Shown here piece by piece: positions 15,600 to 24,900 of a DNA stretch of 64,000 nucleotides. Origin of the DNA: Actinomadura livida (lineage in GTDB: Bacteria; Actinomycetota; Actinomycetes; Streptosporangiales; Streptosporangiaceae). A program made the translations under genes and the position numbers. Positions within the stretch are counted from its first letter, which is position 1; each line of letters opens with the position of its first letter. The DNA lies in contig NZ_BMRO01000005.1 in NCBI RefSeq assembly GCF_014648675.1, forward strand, positions 243,285 through 307,284, written 5' to 3'. A model generated the notes under the pieces. It worked only from the letters and a program-made list of their open reading frames with translations. It searched no databases and was not told the origin of the DNA.

Positions 15600-17987
15600 T
15601 CAGTTGCTGAGCCATATGTAGCAGAGCAAACTCACGTTGCTGTATCCGTTGTTGAGGTAGTAGTCGTGTTCGTTACTTCCTGCAGCTGCAAAACCCCAAC
15701 TCTGGCGCTCGTTTCGCATGGCGTAGAGCGGTGCAGTTCCAGGAACCGGGTTGCCGAAGCAAGAGAATGCTGTTGCTTGGACAGACCATCGCCCGGGTCC
15801 GGGTTTGGTCAGGTCGCGAGAGTAGTAGTAGGCCTTGTCCAGATTCGGCTGCCCGCAATTATTGTTGCAGTACCACTGGTTGATGTTGATCAGGCCGGGC
15901 ACGTCGGGCTCACCGGGGTTGTAGACCATGCCGAGTGTGGTCTGGTCAGACCAGTCGCCGCCGTCGCTGGGCGCGCGGGGAGTCACGCTTAGATACCGGG
16001 CGTCCCTGCCTCTGAGTTTCCACCGGTTCAGCACAGTGGGTGCGACCGTCTCGTAGACGTATTCGACGGGAGTGTTCCCGGCGACTACCGCGCCTGGCTG
16101 TGGTTGCTGGCTATGGACGACGCCGACCTCACGAGTGGCCGCGTCCGCAACGCCGTTGCAGACAAGCTTGTACTGGGTGAGGGTCGCACAGGCCTGCTCG
16201 GGCGTCATGCGGCTGAGGTTCGGGACCTGTACCTGGCTTCCGCGCACGGGGTCGATATATGTCACTGTGACCGGTTCGCGCGTGCTTGCCTGCTGCTCCC
16301 CGAGTGGGGTCTGTGTGATCACCTTGCCGATGTCTGCGAGGGTTGCCGCCGTGCCACCGACGAGCTCTCGGGTGGTGAAGCCCGCCTTCTGAAGGGTTTG
16401 CCGCGCCTGCTCGATCGGCATGCCGACGACGTTCGGGACCAGAGACGGGCCGCAGACCGTGATCACCACTATGGAGTCCCGCTCGACATTGGTGGTTGCG
16501 GCGGGATCGGTGTGGGTGACCGTCCCGGGCGTGCAGGCGCCGGGTTTGGAGATCGCGCGGGGGCGCAGCTCCGCCTGTTTGATCAGGGCTTCGGCCTCGG
16601 ATTGCGTTCTGCCCACGACGGCCGGGACGCCGACGGGCCGTTGCGGACGGGAGGCCGGGCGGCCCCTGCCATCGTCCTGCCCTCCGGGCCGCGGCCCGCC
16701 CCTGCCGCCGATGCCCGGACGCCCGATCACCGGACGCCCGGTCCCGGCCGACGGGCTCGTGACCGGGGTGCGTGGCCTGGACGGCGGCCCGCCCGGCGAG
16801 CGCACGTGGCCGTTCCCGTTCCCGTTCACGGGCGCCGGCTTGCCGGCCGGGAACTTCTTCGGGGTGCCGTTCCGGTCGAAGACCAGCACGTCGTCGCTGT
16901 ACGGATCGTTGACCCAAACGCGTCCGTCACGGGCGAAGATTTCGAAACCGGGGGTTGGGCCGGAGACACGTACCCGTTCGGGAGGCTGCGACCGGCGCAG
17001 GGAGCGTAGGTCGTGGACCAGCACGACCTGCTCCTTCCTTTCGGGAAGATAGACGCGGCCGCGCGACACCACCGGCCGGCCGAACATGGCCCCGGGCCCG
17101 CTCACGCGGCCCGTTCGGATGGCGCCGGTGCCGAAATCGACCTTGATCAGTAGGCCCCCGGTCGCGGTGCGCGCCGCGACGACGAGGACGGGGCTGTCGG
17201 CGCCGGGAGCCGCCGCCGACACGGCGTCGGGGTCTTGGCGGGGAAGTCTGATCGTGCGCTGCGGGCCGTTCCGCCCGATCATCGTCGCCTCGCCGCGTTG
17301 CGGGCGGTAGATGATCGGACGGTCGTCGGCAAGGGTCAAGGTGATCTGCTCGCCGGGGTCGGTGACCTGGTACTGGCCGGTGACGCGGCCGCCGACGACG
17401 ACGAACAACCGGCCGGTGGCGCGGGAGAACGCCCACGCCGTTCCGTGGCCGTCCACGACAAGCTGGCTCGCCGGGCCGCGCGGCGGCAGCGCGACGGGCA
17501 TCTGCCTGGTACCGGACGGTCCTTCGAGGAGGGTGACATTGCCGTGAGGGTCGAGCACGTATGCGCTGCCGCCGCCGGCCGCGACGACGGTGTTGCGGCC
17601 TCCCGGGGCGGCTGAGCCTTCCTTGCTCACGGGCTGGGGCTGGAGGTCGGTGGTGGACAGGCGGTCCACGGCGCCGGTGCTCTTGTTGACTACATATAGG
17701 ACACCTGGCGACAACTGGACGACTTCCAGCTGCTGCTTGCCCGTCGCCAGCCGGCGCGCGGTCTGGGCCTGTGCGTCCACCCGCTGGGCCGGAGCATTGA
17801 TGCGCACGATGGAGTGGTCCTTCTGCATGTAGGCGCTGGCATCGTCGAAGGCGGCCTGCGAGGCGCGGTAGCCGCCGCCGAAGGTGACCGCGACGACCCC
17901 CGCCAGCAGAACGAACACCAGGGTGGCTCGGAGCAGCTTCTCCCGGGTGGACCCGCTCATCAGCTTTTCCCGGACTTTTCCGGACAA
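15600..17987 (-). CDS. Membrane-anchored surface protein: beta-propeller-like, three PASTA domains, novel C-terminal domain
   Basis: About 795 aa. The TTG at 17987 has GGAGGA 7 nt upstream; an ATG at 17960 is the alternative. One transmembrane helix lies near residues 20-40 (LVFVLLAGVVAVTFGGGY), so the rest is outside. Residues about 60-390 are repeated beta units of propeller type (GVLYVVNKSTGAVDRLS, GRVYLPERKEQVVLVHDL). A Pro/Gly linker follows, then three PASTA domains (VPAVVGRTQSEAEALI, VPNVVGMPIEQARQTL, VPNLSRMTPEQACATL). PASTA domains bind peptidoglycan or muropeptides. The last 150 residues are Cys/Tyr/Trp/Asn-rich (WYCNNNCGQPN) and match nothing I know. It is divergent from the FHA gene and probably belongs to the secretion locus. 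Confidence 0.8.
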   Translation of the reverse strand: MSGKVREKLMSGSTREKLLRATLVFVLLAGVVAVTFGGGYRASQAAFDDASAYMQKDHSIVRINAPAQRVDAQAQTARRLATGKQQLEVVQLSPGVLYVVNKSTGAVDRLSTTDLQPQPVSKEGSAAPGGRNTVVAAGGGSAYVLDPHGNVTLLEGPSGTRQMPVALPPRGPASQLVVDGHGTAWAFSRATGRLFVVVGGRVTGQYQVTDPGEQITLTLADDRPIIYRPQRGEATMIGRNGPQRTIRLPRQDPDAVSAAAPGADSPVLVVAARTATGGLLIKVDFGTGAIRTGRVSGPGAMFGRPVVSRGRVYLPERKEQVVLVHDLRSLRRSQPPERVRVSGPTPGFEIFARDGRVWVNDPYSDDVLVFDRNGTPKKFPAGKPAPVNGNGNGHVRSPGGPPSRPRTPVTSPSAGTGRPVIGRPGIGGRGGPRPGGQDDGRGRPASRPQRPVGVPAVVGRTQSEAEALIKQAELRPRAISKPGACTPGTVTHTDPAATTNVERDSIVVITVCGPSLVPNVVGMPIEQARQTLQKAGFTTRELVGGTAATLADIGKVITQTPLGEQQASTREPVTVTYIDPVRGSQVQVPNLSRMTPEQACATLTQYKLVCNGVADAATREVGVVHSQQPQPGAVVAGNTPVEYVYETVAPTVLNRWKLRGRDARYLSVTPRAPSDGGDWSDQTTLGMVYNPGEPDVPGLININQWYCNNNCGQPNLDKAYYYSRDLTKPGPGRWSVQATAFSCFGNPVPGTAPLYAMRNERQSWGFAAAGSNEHDYYLNNGYSNVSLLCYIWLSN

Positions 17988-18178
17988 TGTCCATCCTCCA
18001 GCTACAAACTGACATGAAGCGGTGGGATGCGGACGGCGCCGCATGGGGGTTCTGGTGGCGGCCGACGTCGGCACAGCTGAGAATAGGGTGCACCGTACGA
18101 AATTCGCAGCAGACCGCGATGGGGACGGGTTCCCACTTTCCGACCGAGATCATTTACGTGGACCATGCGAGGAGCGCT

Positions 18179-18859
18179 ATGACCCCGGCGACCGTCTTTT
18201 CCGATGACCGGGCCTATCCGGTGGCCCCGGGAGAAACCCTGACCTTCGGCCGGTCGAAGGAATGCACGATCTGCCTCGACCCTGGCGACACGACCATCTC
18301 CCGGCGCGCTGGCAAGATCAGTTACGAGAGTGGTGGCTGGTGGCTGGCCAACCTCTCGTCCGGGAACCTTGCGGTCGTGGACGAAGTTGGCTTGCGCAGT
18401 GTCCTTGCCCCCAAGCGGCGCGTGGCGCTGGAGACGGTGACCAGGGTCATCGTGTCCGGGGCGGGGAACCGCAGCCACGCATTACGGGTCGAGGTGCCGA
18501 CGACCACGGGCGCGGCGACCGAGTCCCTCGTCCCGGACGGCGACCCCACAGCGATCGGGGACGAGGTGCTCATCAGGCCGGCTGACCGCGACGCGCTGCT
18601 CGCGTTGTTCTCCGGCTACCTGGAGGACCCGCCGCGCTACAAGCCGTACCCGAGGACGTACGAGGCGGCGGCCGCCCTTCTCGGGTGGCCCCGTACCAAG
18701 CTGACCAAGCGGATCGAATACCTTCGCACCCGGCTGGACAAGGCGGGCGTGCCCAACATGATGGGCCACATCGCCCTCACCAACCTTGCCGAATACGTGC
18801 TCGCCAGGCGCCTGATCACCAAGGACGACCTTCACGCCTGGCGCCACTACCGGCGCTGA
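18179..18859 (+). CDS. FHA-domain protein with C-terminal helix-turn-helix region
   Basis: A 226-aa protein. Residues about 10-110 form an FHA domain (LTFGRSKECTICLDPGDTTI SRR pattern, where the Ser and Arg bind phosphothreonine). The C-terminal 80 residues (AAALLGWPRTKLTKRIEYLR, then an MMGHIALTNLAEYVLARRL segment) look like a DNA-binding helical domain. The ATG at 18179 has GGAG 5 nt upstream and is preferred to earlier starts that would overlap the divergent gene. FHA modules read Ser/Thr kinase output, and this locus encodes such a kinase (26422-27999), so it is a probable phospho-dependent regulator of the secretion genes. Confidence 0.85.
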   Translation: MTPATVFSDDRAYPVAPGETLTFGRSKECTICLDPGDTTISRRAGKISYESGGWWLANLSSGNLAVVDEVGLRSVLAPKRRVALETVTRVIVSGAGNRSHALRVEVPTTTGAATESLVPDGDPTAIGDEVLIRPADRDALLALFSGYLEDPPRYKPYPRTYEAAAALLGWPRTKLTKRIEYLRTRLDKAGVPNMMGHIALTNLAEYVLARRLITKDDLHAWRHYRR

Positions 18860-18915
18860 CGGTTGGGGACGGTTTCCCATACCGTCCGCCGGAGCGTTTC
18901 CGTACGGTCGGCGAC

Positions 18916-19245
18916 ATGACGACGGTGAGCCATGCGGAGGCCGTCGCGAGCATCGGCCCGCGCCCCCCAGGAGACCTACCGGGGATGGTGCGGCTCGCCG
19001 AGGAGCTCCGGCAGGTCGCCCGCCTTCTCGCACACGCCGCCCCGGTGCGGATCGACAACTGGGAGTCGCGGGCGGCCCGCGACGCCAAGGCAATGATCTC
19101 CAATGCGGCTTCCACGGCTCGGGACGTGTCCGCCGACCTCGAACGGGCCGCGCGGCTCCTCGACAACGAGGTGGCCGAGCTGACCGCGAGCAGGCGTCGC
19201 TGGGCCCGTCGCTACTCCGAGCTCACCGGGGAGTGCCTGCCATGA
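18916..19245 (+). CDS. Small helical protein of the type VII locus
   Basis: A 109-aa, all-helical protein with heptad-like Ala/Leu/Arg pattern and a Trp in the middle (IDNWESRAARDAKAM), reminiscent of the WXG/ESX helical-hairpin fold although a strict WxG turn is not present. It is followed with a 4-nt overlap (ATGA) by the next gene, so the two are translated together and may form a complex or be co-secreted. No close family recognised. Confidence 0.65.
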   Translation: MTTVSHAEAVASIGPRPPGDLPGMVRLAEELRQVARLLAHAAPVRIDNWESRAARDAKAMISNAASTARDVSADLERAARLLDNEVAELTASRRRWARRYSELTGECLP

Positions 19246-20144
19246 CCGAGACCATCCTGATCGATTTCATGGAGCTGAAGGAGGCCGCCCCCAAGGTCAA
19301 CGACCTGCACCGCGCGCTGTCGGACGCCTCGCGGCAGCTCGGGCACCTCGACGTCGGCGTGGAAATGGAGCCCGCCCTCGCGTCGCGGATCAGGGCCGCG
19401 GTCGATGCCGCCGCGAGTGACACGTCCCGCGCCGCGACGTCCATCAGGGGGCTGGACAACGCAATGGTCGCGTGCGCCCGGCTGGCTGAGCAGGCGCACG
19501 ATATCGGGGTGGTGAAGACGGCCGCCCAGCCGGGCCTGTACAAGCTGAAGATGATTGATGGATTTCTCTCGGGCGCGGCCGATCGGACCTGGAAAGAGGC
19601 CGAGGCCATGCGCAACAGTGAGCTCACCCGCCTGGGGAAGGCGACCGAACGCCTCAATATGCTGAACCGTGCCGCGTCACTCGTACCGTCCACTTTCGCG
19701 GACTTCCGCAACCCTCATCTCAGTGACCGACAGCGGGCTGGAAGGTTCGGCGCCCGTGCCGGGTCGATGTCCGCGGGAGCCCGCGTCGCCGACATGGCGG
19801 GTGGCGCCGTGCGCGGCAAGCTGGACGATCTAGTGGAGAAGAAGATGGCCGGGAAGGGGATGGCAACCGCCATCGCCAGGATGGCCGGTTCCCGCGCCCC
19901 CTTCCTGCTCGGCGGTGGTGTGGGGCTCGCGGTCGGTATCGGCTGGACCGCTCTGGACCTGAAGTTCGGCATCTCCGCCAAGGCGGGCGAGCTGGCGGCC
20001 GACGGCATGCAGGAGTTCCACGACCACGTCCTCGACCCGGCCGGCGACGCCATCGCCGACGGTGTCGGCAAGATCGCCGACGGTGCCGGGAAGGTAGCCG
20101 ACGGGGTCGGGAAACTCACGGACGGTCTTGGTTCGATCCTGTGA
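19242..20144 (+). CDS. Type VII-associated helical protein with a glycine-zipper tail
   Basis: A 300-aa protein. The first 140 residues are helical and could pair with the preceding small protein. Residues about 225-250 are hydrophobic and glycine-rich (FLLGGGVGLAVGIGWTAL). The end carries short repeats of the form IADGVGKIADGAGKVADGVG, typical of secreted or membrane-interacting ESX substrates. The ATG overlaps the preceding stop, and the next gene starts with the same coupling. A substrate or effector role is inferred from layout; no enzymatic domain is visible. Confidence 0.65.
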   Translation: MTETILIDFMELKEAAPKVNDLHRALSDASRQLGHLDVGVEMEPALASRIRAAVDAAASDTSRAATSIRGLDNAMVACARLAEQAHDIGVVKTAAQPGLYKLKMIDGFLSGAADRTWKEAEAMRNSELTRLGKATERLNMLNRAASLVPSTFADFRNPHLSDRQRAGRFGARAGSMSAGARVADMAGGAVRGKLDDLVEKKMAGKGMATAIARMAGSRAPFLLGGGVGLAVGIGWTALDLKFGISAKAGELAADGMQEFHDHVLDPAGDAIADGVGKIADGAGKVADGVGKLTDGLGSIL

Positions 20145-20521
20145 GGACCGGCTTTCCGCTGAGCCTGCCGGACGGGTGGCGCGCGATGGGCCCGACGGAC
20201 GGCGTGCACATGGCGGCGCTCCCGGGAGAGGACGGCGAGACGCCCAAGGCCGTGGTCACCGTGGGTCCTTCGGATGAACCGGCTCCGGACGGACTGGACG
20301 CCATGACCCTGATCCTGGACGAGGGCGAGGTGCGGTGCCGTGGCGGGGTGCCGGCGCGCCGGCTCCTTACCGCACACCCGCAGGGCGAGCGCTGTGTCAC
20401 GACCGAGTTGTGGCTGGTGGCAGGGGATGCTCCGGCGAACCTGTGCGCGGTCGTCGACACCATCTACTACGCGCGGCTCAGGCCCGAGCTGCAACGGATC
20501 CTGCGGAGCTACCGACCGTGA
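20141..20521 (+). CDS. Small LpqN/PsbP-like protein of the type VII locus
   Basis: A 126-aa alpha/beta protein beginning TGFPLSLPDGWRAMGPTDG, a pattern like the LpqN/DUF1795 (PsbP-fold) proteins found beside actinobacterial secretion genes. No signal peptide is present. The GTG start overlaps the previous stop by 4 nt. A chaperone-like or adaptor function is possible but is guesswork. Confidence 0.6.
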   Translation: MRTGFPLSLPDGWRAMGPTDGVHMAALPGEDGETPKAVVTVGPSDEPAPDGLDAMTLILDEGEVRCRGGVPARRLLTAHPQGERCVTTELWLVAGDAPANLCAVVDTIYYARLRPELQRILRSYRP

Positions 20522-20955
20522 TCGAGATCTCCGTGGAAGTGGACGGAGAGCAGTACCGGCTGACCGTCGGCGGTGCCGGGGGCCTGCCGGCGCCGCTGGA
20601 GTCGCTGCCGGACGCGATGGTCCCGCTGCTGCTGGCCGCGCTGGTCGAACTCGGCCCGCGTCCGACCCGCAACCCGCAGGCCGTCCGGATGGCGAAGGCC
20701 GGCGTGCCGACGGTGTGGGTGCGGGCCGGGGAGCGGCGCTGGCGCATCGCGGTCGGTGAACCTGGCGGATCACCGACGTGCGTGCTTGACATCGTCGACG
20801 CGGCGGACGAAGGGCTGTGGACGCTGCACGCGAGCCCGGTAGTGCCGGACGACGAGACCGGGGACCTCGTCCCGGGAGAGGGGACGGTGTTGCGCCCGAT
20901 CACCTCCACCGACGTCTGGACGTGGATCTCGCATCACATCGCCACGTGCACGTGA
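20518..20955 (+). CDS. Hypothetical protein, possible EspG-like partner
   Basis: A 145-aa protein with beta strands at both ends and a central stretch (TVWVRAGERRWRIAVGEPGG). The GTG overlaps the upstream stop by 4 nt, making it the fifth gene of the leftmost operon. I do not recognise the family. Its place fits the small substrate-binding chaperone that ESX loci usually carry. It converges on the hydrolase-like gene and overlaps it by 22 nt at the 3' ends. Confidence 0.55.
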   Translation: MIEISVEVDGEQYRLTVGGAGGLPAPLESLPDAMVPLLLAALVELGPRPTRNPQAVRMAKAGVPTVWVRAGERRWRIAVGEPGGSPTCVLDIVDAADEGLWTLHASPVVPDDETGDLVPGEGTVLRPITSTDVWTWISHHIATCT

Positions 20956-21374
20956 TCGGTGTGGCCTGACACGAAGCCCCTGCCGACCCGCCGGCCATTG
21001 TCGATGTTGCGGGCGCCCGAACCGTTCCAGAACAACTCTTCGAGTTGCTTGCCGTAATGGTCGGAGACCCAGTCGGCGAAGCGGGACATGTCCTTCGTGG
21101 AGCCGCTCGCATCGAACGCCCTGTTGCGATAGGGGAACGACCCGTTGGCATGGACGGGGTCGACCTTGTCGTAGGGGGCGTATTCGCGAATGGTTAGGTG
21201 GAAGCGGTCGTGTCCCATGTCGGCGAGTTCGCGGAGGGCAGTGCGTCGCGGAGCATGCCGCTCGTTGTGCGGATGCGGGTGGGGCGTGATGGGCAGGTGG
21301 ATGCGAACGCCAGTGCCCCGATCGGGTCCGTAGAGCGCCCGCAGCAGGGCGGCGCGTCGTCGAACCGGCGTCAC
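20934..21374 (-). CDS. Peptidoglycan-hydrolase-like protein (D-Ala-D-Ala peptidase-type fold)
   Basis: A 146-aa protein whose C-terminal half resembles the metallopeptidase-like domain found at the ends of actinophage tape-measure and lysin proteins: AFDASGSTKDMSRFADWV, then LEELFWNGSGARNIDNGRRV and a terminal HTDHVHVAM, with His residues suited to zinc binding. The GTG start overlaps the stop of the minus-strand gene before it (GTGA). There is no signal peptide, so it could act intracellularly or be secreted by the neighbouring type VII system to remodel the cell wall. Confidence 0.6.
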   Translation of the reverse strand: MTPVRRRAALLRALYGPDRGTGVRIHLPITPHPHPHNERHAPRRTALRELADMGHDRFHLTIREYAPYDKVDPVHANGSFPYRNRAFDASGSTKDMSRFADWVSDHYGKQLEELFWNGSGARNIDNGRRVGRGFVSGHTDHVHVAM

Positions 21375-21566
21375 GATTTGACGATGAAGCCGATGTCCTT
21401 GCTCATCAGATAAGGCAGCCGCCGGAGCCCGTTCCAGCCGTCCAGCAGTTCGTCGAGCCGGTGCTTCAGCTTCTTTTCCGCGAACTCGTCGGGCAGGACG
21501 TAGCTGTTCCGCGGACTGGACGAGCACCTGCTGCGATTCCCGCAGCCGTTCCCCTGAAGTCGCCAC
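21371..21566 (-). pseudogene. Small helical protein gene, apparently frameshifted
   Basis: A GTG at 21566 opens a helical stretch (GERLRESQQVLVQSAEQL). A different frame then carries a convincing continuation, SYVLPDEFAEKKLKHRLDEL followed by LPYLMSKDIGFIVKS and a stop that overlaps the next gene's GTG. Joining the two needs a one-base shift near 21500. The joined product would be about 65 aa and could be the partner of the hydrolase-like protein. The upstream region shows no other start in the second frame. Confidence 0.45.
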
Positions 21567-21688
21567 GCGCCTGACGCTAGGGCTGCGTCGGCCGGCCGCG
21601 GAATGGGAAGGGTTTCCGATTTCCCGCGCGCCCGTCCCGGCCTAGCGTCGTCGACACACAACATCCTTCTACCGAACTGGGAGACGAC

Positions 21689-21961
21689 ATGAGCAGGGTC
21701 AAAGCGGATCCGGCGCAGGTGGAGGCGCTGGCGCGCAAGGTGGACGAGCAGGGCTCGGTGATCACCGGCCTGGTGAGCGTGCTGGCTTCGGCGGTGTCCA
21801 GCATGGACTGGGAGGGCCGCAGCGCCAGCAGGTTCGACGAGGCGTGGCACGCCGAGTACCGACCGATGCTGGAGCGGATGCGCGACTCGCTGGAACGTGA
21901 CCTGTCCCCGGCGATGCGCTCGTTCGCCCACCGGGTGGCCGCAGCCGACGGCCAGATCTGA
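21689..21961 (+). CDS. WXG100-family type VII secretion substrate
   Basis: A 90-aa protein with the helix-turn-helix hairpin of ESAT-6/CFP-10 proteins: the central turn SSMDWEGRSASRF supplies WxG, and Phe/Ala positions around it fit the family. The ATG follows GGGAG at good spacing. It lies directly before the EccC-type ATPase gene, the classic arrangement. The C-terminal YxxxD/E export signal is not clear-cut. It is probably a secreted homodimer or structural substrate. Confidence 0.9.
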   Translation: MSRVKADPAQVEALARKVDEQGSVITGLVSVLASAVSSMDWEGRSASRFDEAWHAEYRPMLERMRDSLERDLSPAMRSFAHRVAAADGQI

Positions 21962-21979
21962 GCCGGCGGGACCGGGCCG

Positions 21980-24900
21980 ATGGAATGGGAGATCGCGGTG
22001 GTGGACCGGCGGGGCCGGTCCACGCCGGTCGTCGTCGAGGCGGGCGCGGACGCGGCCGTCCGGGACTTGCGGCGCGCCCTCACCGAGCAGCAAGGCGCCG
22101 TCGACGGCGCGCTGTTCCTCGGCCCCCGGCGGCTGCACGACCACGAACGGCTGGACGCCCTGGTGGGCGCCGACTGGGGAGACGGCGCCGCACTGGCCGT
22201 CGGCCGTCCGCAGGCCGGGCCGCCCCGTGCGGCGGCCCGGCCGGACGGCCGCGAACTGGCCGTGATCGGCGGCCCGGCCGCTGGCGCGGCCCTGACGCTG
22301 CCCGCCTCCGGGGCCGTGGTGCTGGGCCGTTCCATGTCCTGCGACCTCAGCGTCGACGACCCGGAGGTGAGCCGCCGCCACGCCGAACTTCGCGTCGAGA
22401 CGGATGACGCGTTCGTGCTCACCGACGCCGGGTCCCGCAACGGCACCGTGCGGCGCGGTTTTCGGATCGACCGTCCCACCGGGCTGGCCCTTCGGGAGTC
22501 GTTCCAGATCGGGGAGACGGTACTCTCCGCGCGTCCCGTCCCGTCGGCGGACGCACAGCTGTTGGATGACCGGGAGCAGGGGGTGCGGCGCTTCAACCGG
22601 CCGCCACGGATCCCGGCGCCCGCCGTCCGCACCGAGGTGATCGTTCCGGCGGAGCCGCAGAGACCGCGTGGGCTGCGGTTCCCGCTGGCGATGGTGCTGC
22701 TGCCCCTGGCGGCCGCCGGCGCGCTCTATCTGTTCATGCCGAATTCCCGTTTCTATCTGTTCTTTCTGGCCCTTTCTCCGCTCATGGCGATCGCACATTT
22801 CGTCACTGAGCGGCGCGGCGGCCGAAAGGAGTACAACGACAGGCTGCGCGTCTTCCGCTGCGAACTCGACGAGGTGAACGCGCGCATGGGCGAACTGGCC
22901 GTCGCCGAGGAACGCGCCGCACGCGACGCTATGCCCGACCCGGCCGCGCTCATCCGCATCGCGACGGGCCCGAGCGGACGGCTCTTCGAGCGCCGCCCGG
23001 CCAACCCCGATTTCCTGCGGCTGCGCGCCGGTTTGACCGACCGTCCGGCCGCGATCACCCCGACAGGACCCGGCGCGGACGAGGCCGCAGTGCCGGTCGT
23101 GCACGCTGTTCCTGTTCCGGTCGACCTGGTGGTCGCGGGGGTGCTGGGTATCGCGGGGCCGCGCCCCGCCGTGCTCGCCACCGCACGGGCCTTGCTCACC
23201 CAGGCCGGCGTGCTGCACGCTCCGCACGACCTCGGCATCGTCGTGATCACCGGCACAGACCGGGCCGCGGATTGGGACTGGGCCGGCTGGCTTCCGCACA
23301 CCCTTCCCGATCGTCCGGACCAGTCGTGCCGACGCCTGCTGGCCACCGATCTTTCCCAGGCCCAGGCGCGGATCGCCGAACTCGGCAGGCTGGTGGCCGA
23401 GCGCCGCGGCGAGCAGCGGGAGGCGCTGCGCGACGGGGCGCCGATCGGACGGCGGATGCTGCTCGTCCTGGACGGCGCGCGGCGCCTGCGCGACCTCCCG
23501 GGTCTGGCTGACCTGCTCGAGGACGGCCCGGACGCCGGTGTGTACGCGTTCTGCCTGGACGCCGAGGAACAGGGGCTCCCCGCCGAATGCAGGGCGACGA
23601 TCGTGGTCAGCAGCCCGTCCGGATCACGGGTCACGGTCAGCAGGCCCGGCCTCGCCCCGAGCGAGCAGGTCCTCGCCGACACTCTCAGCGCCGGTGCTGC
23701 CGAGGACGTGGCGCGTGCACTGGCTCCGCTCCGCGTACTGGGTGCCAGGTTCGGGGATGATGACGGTCTCCCCGGCGAGGTCCGCTACCTCGACCTCGCC
23801 GGGCTCGGCGACGACCCTGGCCCGGACGACGTCAAGGAGCGCTGGGCCGCCGTCCCGAACGGCCGCAGTACCCGGATGCTGCTGGGGAAGGGCCCGTCTG
23901 GGCCGGTCGAGGTGGACCTGCGCCGCGACGGTCCCCACGCCCTGATCGCCGGGACGAGCGGCGCCGGCAAGTCAGAACTCCTGCAGACATTGGTGGCGAC
24001 GCTGGCCCTGGGCAACACACCTGACTCCCTGAACTTCGTCCTCGTCGACTACAAGGGCGGCAGCGCGTTCGCGGACTGCCGCGAGCTGCCGCACTGCGTC
24101 GGCATGGTCACCGACCTGGACGATCGTCTGGCCGAGCGAGCCCTGACCTCGTTGCGGGCTGAGCTGCGCCGCCGCGAGTCGATCCTCGCCGCCGCGGGTG
24201 CCAAGGACATCGAGGACTACTGGGCCAAACCGGGTGGCGGGCGGCTGCCGCGCCTCGTCATCGTGATCGATGAGTTCGCGTCGCTCGCTGAAGAGGTGCC
24301 GGACTTCGTCAACGGCGTCGTCGGGATCGGGATGCGCGGGCGCGCCCTGGGCGTGCACGTCGTGCTGGCGACGCAGCGTCCCGGCGGAGTGGTGACCGCC
24401 GAGCTGCGCGCCAACGTGAACCTGCGGATTTGTTTGCGGGTCACCAGCCCTGCTGACAGCACCGATGTGATCGAGGTGGCGGACGCCGCGCGCTTGTCCC
24501 GCCACCATCCCGGCCGCGCTTACATGAGGACGGGGCACACCGACCTGGAAATCCTGCAGTGTGCCCGCGTCGGGCGGCCACGTGTCGAGGACCCTTCCGA
24601 CCCGGCCCCGTCCGACGACGTCGAGGTCACCGTGCGGAATCGGTCTATCAGGGACCTCGGGGCACCGCAGCTCGCCGTGGCGGCCGGACCGGACGAGGGC
24701 CACGACGGCGTGACCGACCTGACGATGCTGGTCGCCGCCGTCCGCGATGCCGCGGCTGAGCTGGGCATCGCGGCGCCGCCCGGCCCATGGCAGCCGCCCC
24801 TTCCCGAGACGGTGACGCTCGCCGAGCTGAAACCGGCATCCGGCGGTTCGCCGGTCGCCGTCCCCCTGGGGCTGGCCGACGAACCCGAACGACAGCGTCG

